DNA of 8,736 nt from Saprospiraceae bacterium. Lineage in GTDB: Bacteria; Bacteroidota; Bacteroidia; Chitinophagales; Saprospiraceae. The notes under the pieces are model-generated. The model was not told where the DNA came from. It was given only the letters and a program-made list of their open reading frames with translations, and did not search any database. Positions 1 to 5,845 of the stretch are shown piece after piece. Each line of letters opens with the position of its first letter. The first letter of the stretch is position 1. A program made the translations under genes and the position numbers. The stretch covers positions 1-8,736 of the forward strand of contig JACMLK010000086.1 in assembly GCA_014379665.1 (NCBI GenBank). The letters run 5' to 3'.

Positions 1-1
1 T

Positions 2-1849
2 AATTCCGGCGCTCCGGTATCTTTCGGGCAGAACAATAGCGGTGATACCAAAAGTATTACTGCAGGATTAAATATGAATTATGACCTTCCTGGAAAAAAC
101 AAACTGAATTTCAGTTACTACCTCACCCAAAGTAATACCGATCTTTCTCAACTCACGCAGAGAAATTCATTTCAACCTGGATTTAACCTGCTGAATGACA
201 AAATTTACAACTCAATTTCCAATGCATTAAACCATAATTTTTATTCTTCTCTGGACATAAAAATTGACTCTACTACAGAATTTACATTTACGGGTAGTCT
301 TGGTTTAAGAAACAGCGACAACATAAGCGACCGGATTGATTCCACCCTGACAGAAGAACGCGTTTTATTGAATCTGAATGACCAGAATAATGATAATGAT
401 ACAGAATCAGATAACTATTCTGCCCAACTGAATTTCAGAAAAAAATTAAAAAAGAAAGGACGCACCATAACTGTTGATGGTTCTATCGGCAATACTTCTA
501 CGGGGTATCTCAATAATTTATTGAGTAAAGTTTATGACGAAAATCTTGTGTTGAATATTTCACGTTCCGTTTTGCAATATCAAGATCAGCAATCCGTCAA
601 TAATAATTACAACTATGGGGCTACCTACACCGAGCCATTGAACACAAAATGGTATTTAACATTAAATGCCAACCGCAAAAACAATAAAACCGACCTGATA
701 AAAGAATTTTTCGATCTTGACCCGGATAATACCACGGTCAGGACATTAAATGAAGAATTGAGCAGGACATTTGACAACACCTTTGTGTATAATATCGGTG
801 GAGCAAATATCAGATTCAGAAATGACAGGTTGACATTCAGTACAGGAGTCGAATACCAAAATTCCAGGCTGGATGGAATTCCTAGCGTAGGAGAGCCCAT
901 TAACAGAAGTTTTAACTATTTCCTCCCGAAAGCATCCCTCGAGTTAGAAAATACAAATTTCCGGGTCAATTATAACACCTCTGTAAGAGAACCATCTATG
1001 GATCAGTTGCAACCGGTAGTGGATAACTCTGATCCGCTGAATGTGTATAAGGGAAACCCCAATCTGATACCGGAATTCAGACACAATATGAGAATTTCAT
1101 ACAACTTCTTTGATCAGTTTAACTTCAGAAGTCTTTTTGCCAACATCCGAATGGGATACACTAAAAACAGAATTACTACTTCTTCATTTGTTGACCAGTT
1201 TTTTGTAAGAAATCAGACCCCTTTGAACACAGATCATGAATCAACTTTATCAGGTAATATTTCTTACAGCAGCCCGATTAAATTTTTAAAATCCAAATTC
1301 AGGGCAGGGGTTAATACTTCACTCACGAGTGGGATCAACTTTATCAACCAACAGTCCAATAACATAGACAGGTGGACAAACGGCATGAATCTGCTCATTG
1401 AAAACAAAACAAAAACCAGATTTGACGCATCTATCAGTGGGCGATGGAGCTTCAATAACAACATTTACAAAAATAAGGAAGCCCTCAATACTGAATTTGT
1501 CAATCAGACATATGAAACATATCTGGCACTGTTTGCAGGAAAAAATTGGACATTGGATACACGATTGGAATACAACATATATGGTCAGGGTTCCTTTGAC
1601 GAACCCACAACTGTTAAACTCTGGCAGGCATCTGTATCAAAAGGATTTATAAATAATAAGATTGTTGCAAAACTGCGGGTATTTGATATTCTGAATCAAA
1701 ATCAGGGGGTAAGCAGGACAGCATCAGAGACCTATATTGAAGAATCCATTTCAAATTCTATTGGTCGCTATATCATGTTGAATGTCACTTATTCTTTAAA
1801 TGCTTTGAGTGCTCAACCGCAACCTCAGCGAATGATGATGATGCACTAA
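2..1849 (+). CDS. Outer-membrane beta-barrel / TonB-dependent receptor-like protein, C-terminal part (5' end outside window)
   Basis: The reading frame is open from base 2 through the first in-frame ATG at 74 to the TAA at 1847-1849. The gene therefore starts left of the window and about 615 C-terminal residues are visible. The protein consists of alternating polar/aromatic beta-strand segments rich in Asn, Tyr, Phe and Arg, as in Bacteroidota outer-membrane barrels. A conserved block at about 985-1071 (REPSMDQLQPVVDNSDPLN, then GNPNLIPE) matches what I know of the OMP_b-brl_3 / TonB-receptor-like family, in which this block lies in the barrel. No plug or carboxypeptidase-like N-terminal domain is visible, and it would lie upstream if present. 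The C-terminus has a PQPQR segment followed by four Met and a His, instead of the barrel-closing aromatic residue of classical porins. The substrate cannot be told. It could be a true TonB-dependent transporter or a plug-less barrel. The class is fairly sure; the transport role is inference. Confidence 0.85.
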   Translation, partial: NSGAPVSFGQNNSGDTKSITAGLNMNYDLPGKNKLNFSYYLTQSNTDLSQLTQRNSFQPGFNLLNDKIYNSISNALNHNFYSSLDIKIDSTTEFTFTGSLGLRNSDNISDRIDSTLTEERVLLNLNDQNNDNDTESDNYSAQLNFRKKLKKKGRTITVDGSIGNTSTGYLNNLLSKVYDENLVLNISRSVLQYQDQQSVNNNYNYGATYTEPLNTKWYLTLNANRKNNKTDLIKEFFDLDPDNTTVRTLNEELSRTFDNTFVYNIGGANIRFRNDRLTFSTGVEYQNSRLDGIPSVGEPINRSFNYFLPKASLELENTNFRVNYNTSVREPSMDQLQPVVDNSDPLNVYKGNPNLIPEFRHNMRISYNFFDQFNFRSLFANIRMGYTKNRITTSSFVDQFFVRNQTPLNTDHESTLSGNISYSSPIKFLKSKFRAGVNTSLTSGINFINQQSNNIDRWTNGMNLLIENKTKTRFDASISGRWSFNNNIYKNKEALNTEFVNQTYETYLALFAGKNWTLDTRLEYNIYGQGSFDEPTTVKLWQASVSKGFINNKIVAKLRVFDILNQNQGVSRTASETYIEESISNSIGRYIMLNVTYSLNALSAQPQPQRMMMMH

Positions 1850-1874
1850 GGTAACTTTATCAGGTTAAAGCCTT
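1848..1874. terminator. Weak interrupted hairpin between convergent genes (possible shared terminator)
   Basis: CTTTA (1855-1859) pairs with TAAAG (1866-1870) around a 6-nt loop. AAGG (1848-1851) can pair with CCTT (1871-1874) outside a 3-nt bulge. It spans the 10-bp gap between the stop codons of the barrel gene and pdxJ, so it could act on both strands. The stem is short and AT-rich with no clear T-tract, so it may be chance. Confidence 0.25.
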
Positions 1875-2573
1875 AAGGTACATCTGGATCGTATTTTTTA
1901 ATCCAAAATACAACGCATCGCAGACTATAGCATGCCCAATAGAAACTTCTAATAATTCAGGAACATTGGCTTTAAAAAATGACAGATTTTCGAGATTGAG
2001 ATCGTGACCTGCGTTAATTCCAAGTTCAAGTTCATGGCATATTTTTGCAGCATATCTAAACGGATCCACTGCATCTTGTTTATGATCACCATAATCCTGG
2101 GCAAAAGAGCCTGTGTAAAATTCAATACGATCTGTTCCTGTTTCTTTTGCAGCATGTAGTCTGTCAGCTATCGGATCAATAAAAAGACTTACTCTGATAC
2201 CGGCATCGTGCAATCTGGCAATTACGATCTTTAATTTCTCTTTGTGTGTAATGGTATCCCATCCACAGTCTGAAGTTAATGCTCCCGGTTCATCAGGCAC
2301 CAGCGTACATTGATGAGGTTTGTTTTTAATGACCAAATCAAGAAAATCTTCTGATGGGTAACCTTCAATATTAAACTCTGTGCTGACTACATCTTTGAGA
2401 GCCGGTATATCACTGTACCTGATGTGCCGCTGATCAGGTCTGGGGTGAACCGTGATACCCTGTGCCCCGAATTCTTCACAATCCATAGCCACTTGTACCA
2501 AATCAGGATAGTTTGATCCCCGTGAATTTCGGATGAGTGCTATTTTATTGATATTTACACTTAATCTTGTCAT
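1860..2573 (-). CDS. pdxJ: Pyridoxine 5'-phosphate synthase
   Basis: PdxJ condenses 1-deoxy-D-xylulose 5-phosphate with 3-amino-2-oxopropyl phosphate to form pyridoxine 5'-phosphate, the ring-closing step of DXP-dependent vitamin B6 synthesis, in the cytoplasm. The 237-residue protein aligns by eye along its whole length with E. coli PdxJ (about 243 aa), a TIM barrel. Conserved blocks are VNIN (6-9), RNSRG (15-19), TVHPRPDQRH (41-50, with His43, Arg45, His50), FNIEG (Glu70), SLFIDP (129-134), IEFYTG (Glu151), INAGHDL (His190) and SIGHA (211-215). The frame is open to a possible start at 2630. I chose the ATG at 2571-2573 because MTRLSVNIN is where family members begin, and the 19 extra residues look like translated leader. 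No strong Shine-Dalgarno is seen. E. coli has Asp-His after VNI where this protein has Asn-Lys, which I recall as usual in Bacteroidota. It converges tightly with the barrel gene and follows the oxidoreductase terminator, so it probably has its own promoter in 2574-2680, though none is convincing. Confidence 0.96.
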   Translation of the reverse strand: MTRLSVNINKIALIRNSRGSNYPDLVQVAMDCEEFGAQGITVHPRPDQRHIRYSDIPALKDVVSTEFNIEGYPSEDFLDLVIKNKPHQCTLVPDEPGALTSDCGWDTITHKEKLKIVIARLHDAGIRVSLFIDPIADRLHAAKETGTDRIEFYTGSFAQDYGDHKQDAVDPFRYAAKICHELELGINAGHDLNLENLSFFKANVPELLEVSIGHAIVCDALYFGLKNTIQMYLKALT

Positions 2574-2681
2574 AAGCTCTATTAAAAATGTGAGTAATCT
2601 GTATTTAATTAACGTGAGTTCGACTAACAAAACCCTGATTTAAAATTTAGAATATTAATAAAACGATTTTAGGTTTTAATA

Positions 2682-2700
2682 CAAAACCCCGAAGGGGTGT
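2682..2700 (-). terminator. Intrinsic terminator after the oxidoreductase gene
   Basis: On the minus strand ACCCC (2698-2694), loop TTC, GGGGT (2690-2686) forms a 5-bp GC-rich hairpin followed by TTTTGT. It lies about 10 nt past the oxidoreductase stop codon at 2710-2712, as expected for a rho-independent terminator. The stem is short but almost all GC. The T-run is modest. Confidence 0.6.
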
Positions 2701-2709
2701 AATCTCAAG

Positions 2710-3672
2710 CTAATGACTAAATACTATTTTACCAAATTGAGTGCCTTCTTTCATTTTCCTGAAACCATCATGGACATGATCAAATGGTAAGACGCAATCA
2801 ATCACAGGTTTTATCCTGTATTTTTCTACTAAGGACAACATGTTTACAAAATCAAGGTCTGACCCCATAGTACTTCCAAATACAGAAATTTGTCTCCAGA
2901 ATATCAATTGTGGATTCAGACCATCAATTTTACCTTGCGTACCCCCGTAAAATGAGATTCTGGCTCCGGGGTTACAAATTTTGACCAGATTATTAAATGT
3001 CGGTCCACATGCTCCATCAATGACCACATCTACTCCACCTATGTCTGAAATCAGTTGTTTGGTCCAGTCAGGATTTTGATACAAATATCCGGCTTTGGCG
3101 CCAAGCTCTTTGGCTTTTTCTATTTTATGCTCCGATCCTGATGTCACATATACCTCGCAACCGAGCGCCAATGCAAATTGCATAGCAAAAAGAGCTACCC
3201 CACCCCCTACGCCTGAAATTAATACCTTCTCTCCCTTTTCAGGTTGTGTCTTTACTACTAATGCCCTATAAGCTGTAACTCCGGCAAGGGGCAAAGCAGC
3301 CGCTTCTTCATTAGACAGATGAGTTGGTTTGGTATACAAATAGGTACGATCTATATGGAGATATTCTGCAAAAGTTCCAAAATCAGGCATACCAAGTATC
3401 TTAAACCTGTCTGACTGATATTTTTCAGTTGTGCCCCAATTCAACCCCGGATTTATAATAAAGGTGTTGCCTCCCAAAGTAACACATCCATCAGACCCAA
3501 GCACTGTGCCAAATCTCAAATTCGGATATTGCCCTTTTGTAATCCATAGATCCCTATGATTGAGTGCTGACGCTTTGATTTCAACTATTTCCTCATTGTC
3601 TTGGATTTCAGGAATATTAATTTCTGTTTTAAAAGGCAATTCATTAATATTTTGAAATACATATGCCTGCAT
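2710..3672 (-). CDS. MDR-superfamily oxidoreductase (zinc-binding dehydrogenase / quinone-reductase-like, lacking zinc ligands)
   Basis: This is a 320-residue medium-chain dehydrogenase/reductase, probably a cytoplasmic NAD(P)H-dependent enzyme acting on a quinone, enone or alcohol. The N-terminal GroES-like fold carries ALNHRDLW (36-43) and VLGSDG (57-62), then GTFAEYLHI (99-107) and EEAAALPLAGVTAYRAL (122-138). The Rossmann domain carries SGVGGGVALFAMQFA (153-167) for dinucleotide binding, and SGSEHKIEKAKELGA (178-192) follows the second strand and is compatible with NADP(H). FYGG (241-244) and the C-terminal FGKIVF (313-318) are also family features. The catalytic zinc Cys is replaced by Asn-His-Arg in LNHRDLW, GHE is replaced by GSD, and the four-Cys structural zinc lobe is missing, so it should work without zinc despite the family name. 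The start at 3672 is natural: MQAYVF begins the first strand. It lies between two terminators and so is likely monocistronic. The substrate is unknown. Confidence 0.88.
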   Translation of the reverse strand: MQAYVFQNINELPFKTEINIPEIQDNEEIVEIKASALNHRDLWITKGQYPNLRFGTVLGSDGCVTLGGNTFIINPGLNWGTTEKYQSDRFKILGMPDFGTFAEYLHIDRTYLYTKPTHLSNEEAAALPLAGVTAYRALVVKTQPEKGEKVLISGVGGGVALFAMQFALALGCEVYVTSGSEHKIEKAKELGAKAGYLYQNPDWTKQLISDIGGVDVVIDGACGPTFNNLVKICNPGARISFYGGTQGKIDGLNPQLIFWRQISVFGSTMGSDLDFVNMLSLVEKYRIKPVIDCVLPFDHVHDGFRKMKEGTQFGKIVFSH

Positions 3673-3766
3673 GAAACGTAAGATTTATGAAATAATCACT
3701 AAACAATCAAAGAGATATAAATTTATTTGGGAATTACTCTTTTGTTTTTGTGTCCTTTTTAACAAT

Positions 3767-3798
3767 AAAAAAACCGGATATGTTGCCATATCCGGTTT
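3767..3798 (-). terminator. Strong intrinsic terminator after the large T9SS cargo gene
   Basis: A perfect 11-bp inverted repeat, AAACCGGATAT (3771-3781) and ATATCCGGTTT (3788-3798), surrounds a 6-nt loop. Read on the minus strand the stem runs into a T-tract (3773-3767, partly paired), then ATTGTT. It starts 32 nt past the stop codon at 3830. On the plus strand an A-run follows the stem, so it is effectively directional for the leftward transcript. Confidence 0.9.
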
Positions 3799-3829
3799 GA
3801 AAAAACCCAGAATCATTTTTATAAACACA

Positions 3830-5845
3830 TTACTCGATTAAAATCATTTTTTTCGTTGAAACAAATTCCCCTGCTTCAATCTGGTAATAATATACACCTG
3901 ATTTTGCAAGATAGTCTGCATTAATACTTACTACATGATATCCTTTTTCATATTTGTTTACCAGAGAGAATACCAATTTACCGGTTACATCAAGTACTCT
4001 GATAGAAGCTGTTGATGGAGCTGCCAGTTCAAATGAAATATTGGTGTTTTCCTTAAATGGATTTGGTTCATTCTGATATAAAACATTCTGATATCCTGAA
4101 ACACCTGATGCTCTGTGATGAATATTTAATGATCGTACAGTGGCATCTGTATCATATATTTCTGCATTTAAGATGGAATTATCCACATTTATCTCATTTG
4201 AACTTCCATTACCCAAAGTCTTAAATATAACAGTAAATAGTATTTCTTCCGGGTTAATATGTATCCCTGAAGATATATCATAACTGAATGCTAACTTTCC
4301 GTTTCCTGCATTTTGGCTATTCACATGATGACCTTTCACATCAAAAGCTCCAGGTTCAATTCCAGTGAAAACCAGTTGATTGGTATTGAAATTTAAGGCA
4401 AACTGGGTACCCATGATATCCATTGCTTCACCTGCTTTCAATGCGTATTTAAATGTCTCTCCGGATCTGAATGAGGTTTCTTCTGTTACAAACAATGCAT
4501 TTTGAAAACGCTTTTCAGTGGATATGCTTGAAGCATTTGCTTTCGCACTATTATTCACATCACCAACCTTCACAGCTGTAAAATTGACATTCGACTTGTC
4601 TTCGAACACTGAATCAAGATTAATCTTTGAAGGAAAATCAAATGGAAATTCAGGGTCTTCAAAAATGTATTCATTTGGAACAAATCTCCAGGATGTATTA
4701 TTCTCAAACTCCAAAGTAATGCCGAGGATCAATTTTCTTAGATTTACAAGATCGCTTGCCGTTATACTTCTGGAATTATTAACATCTGCTGCGAGCAGTT
4801 TATATGGAGATTCTATTTTCTGAATACCGAGAATATGTCTTTGTACCATAACCAAATCCAATGTGGAAACACCGTTAAGAATGTCACTGTTCTTATATGC
4901 ACCGATAGTTTTTGGATCGAAAACATCCACACCGGTAAACTTATAGGTTCCATGGTTCTTTGTCTTATCCTTAATTTCAGAAGAATTAGCCATATTTACA
5001 AGTTCTACATCTATATCATCTATGCCCTCTTCATTTTCTGTTGTGATTCTTCCTTCAACAGTTGGAAGCAATCCGGCATTATCCTGACATGCATTGGTCA
5101 AAGGTGAATCCTGCAATACCAAAATTACATCGCAGAAATCTCTGTTGCCTGATGCGTCAATCACATGCATTTGCAGTGGTATTCTTGCTACCTGACCATT
5201 TGGAATATCCGAACATGTGAAATTTCTGCTTAGCTGTGTTCCTGCTGAATTAAATGAGTATTTAAGACCTGCATTTGATCCGCAAGCGGCTTCACTTTTA
5301 AGGTTGAAGTCACTAGCCCAAACTTCAGCTTTTCCATTGGCATCAATCACCCATACAACTTCTCTCAAACAAATTGGTGTTGGCTTTTTAGTGGACCTTA
5401 TGGTGACATCAAATGCACAGGTAGATGAAGTGCCACATCTGTTTGTAACTGTAAATGTAACTCTATGTGTTCCAACTTCCAGCGTTTTTGTAAAGCTGCT
5501 TCCACTTCCGGAGTCATCTATTGTGTTATTTTTATCAAGATCAATTTTCCATGTATAATAAAGATCTTCATCATCAGTACAATCATCTTCAGCTATAGCT
5601 GTGAATGTCACTTCTTTATCACATCTGCTAGGATCAGTGTCTAATGTTCGCGCAGCACATGAAGAATTAAATCTTGGTGCATTGGTCCCTTTTAGTTTGA
5701 TCAATTGTGTTTTCTCAAAGATCGGACCTGTGACAGAATTATAAGTACACCAATCAATTATTTTCCACGTTCTAAGAATTTTAACGCACGCTTCCGGCAC
5801 ATAATAAAATAACTGATCAGTATAGAAATGCCTATCTGACTGCAA
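3830..5845 (-). CDS. C-terminal part of a giant T9SS-secreted protein: PKD/HYR-like, dockerin-like, cohesin-like and type A sorting domains (separated from its N-terminal part by a frameshift)
   Basis: This frame gives 671 residues from a TTG at 5845, but the TTG is not a credible start. There is no signal peptide, and the first residues complete a repeat begun in the other frame (YTDQLFYYVP, then LRTWKIIDWC at 24-33). Domains in order are: end of a HYR-like unit (8-55); a Cys-containing PKD/Ig-like unit (57-150); another Ig-like unit with VIDASGNRDFC (154-250); a carboxypeptidase-regulatory-like fold (262-310); dockerin-like repeats with NGVSTLDLV (324-332), DVNNSRSITASD (354-365) and a further DVNNS (429-433); a cohesin-like beta-sandwich (449-578); and a T9SS type A sorting domain (589-671) with YQNEPNPF, a DVTGK turn, YYYQI and a KKMILIE end. 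By family knowledge the sorting domain directs export across the outer membrane and attachment or release. The role is probably a cell-surface adhesin, scaffold or matrix protein, which is inference. No catalytic domain is seen. Confidence 0.85.
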   Translation of the reverse strand: MQSDRHFYTDQLFYYVPEACVKILRTWKIIDWCTYNSVTGPIFEKTQLIKLKGTNAPRFNSSCAARTLDTDPSRCDKEVTFTAIAEDDCTDDEDLYYTWKIDLDKNNTIDDSGSGSSFTKTLEVGTHRVTFTVTNRCGTSSTCAFDVTIRSTKKPTPICLREVVWVIDANGKAEVWASDFNLKSEAACGSNAGLKYSFNSAGTQLSRNFTCSDIPNGQVARIPLQMHVIDASGNRDFCDVILVLQDSPLTNACQDNAGLLPTVEGRITTENEEGIDDIDVELVNMANSSEIKDKTKNHGTYKFTGVDVFDPKTIGAYKNSDILNGVSTLDLVMVQRHILGIQKIESPYKLLAADVNNSRSITASDLVNLRKLILGITLEFENNTSWRFVPNEYIFEDPEFPFDFPSKINLDSVFEDKSNVNFTAVKVGDVNNSAKANASSISTEKRFQNALFVTEETSFRSGETFKYALKAGEAMDIMGTQFALNFNTNQLVFTGIEPGAFDVKGHHVNSQNAGNGKLAFSYDISSGIHINPEEILFTVIFKTLGNGSSNEINVDNSILNAEIYDTDATVRSLNIHHRASGVSGYQNVLYQNEPNPFKENTNISFELAAPSTASIRVLDVTGKLVFSLVNKYEKGYHVVSINADYLAKSGVYYYQIEAGEFVSTKKMILIE
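3833..4081 (-). other. T9SS type A C-terminal sorting domain of the large cargo protein
   Basis: The last 83 residues show the usual pattern: YQNEPNPF linker motif, ISFEL strand, ASIRVLDVTGKLV, KGYH...SINA, SGVYYYQI and a Lys-rich KKMILIE end. The order and spacing match the second sorting domain at 8398-8650. Confidence 0.92.
4112..4501 (-). other. Cohesin-like domain
   Basis: Residues 449-578 of the C-terminal frame show the strand pattern of a cohesin / cohesin-like fold: FVTEETSFRSGETFKY, then MGTQFALNFNTNQLVFTGIE, NGKLAFSYD and PEEILFTVIFKTLG. The segment GTQFALNFNTNQLVF followed by a later EILFTVIFK is the signature I rely on. It is a fold-level call by eye. Ligand binding is not implied. 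Confidence 0.6.
4718..4897 (-). other. Dockerin-like calcium-binding repeats
   Basis: Two tandem units, each a loop followed by an LVMVQRHILG or LVNLRKLILG helix, occupy residues 317-376 of the C-terminal frame. The second loop DVNNSRSITASD keeps Asp1, Asn3, Ser5 and Asp12 but has Arg where the loop Gly usually sits. The first (NSDILNGVSTLD) is degenerate. The pattern NGVST-LDLV...HILG recurs in many Bacteroidota T9SS cargo proteins, from memory. Confidence 0.7.

Noticed and set aside
625..900. Minus-strand reading frame opposite the barrel gene, and likewise 1264-1464 (-) and 1398-1652 (+)
   Set aside because: Shadows of the barrel coding frame. No domain or initiation evidence.
1949..2155. 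68-residue reading frame inside pdxJ in another frame
   Set aside because: Same-strand shadow of a conserved enzyme gene.
2574..2630. Longer PdxJ starting at 2630
   Set aside because: The 19 extra residues (MLVELTLIKYRLLTFLIEL) have no counterpart in the family. MTRLSVNIN is the normal N-terminus.
3690..3750. Possible Bacteroidota promoter (TCTCTTTG resembling TAnnTTTG) upstream of the oxidoreductase
   Set aside because: One mismatch in the -7 box and no convincing TTG at the -33 distance in very AT-rich DNA.
5811..5845. Programmed -1 ribosomal frameshift joining the two halves of the giant gene
   Set aside because: No X-XXY-YYZ slippery heptamer and no clear stimulatory hairpin just downstream. 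Missing-base error or mutation is simpler.
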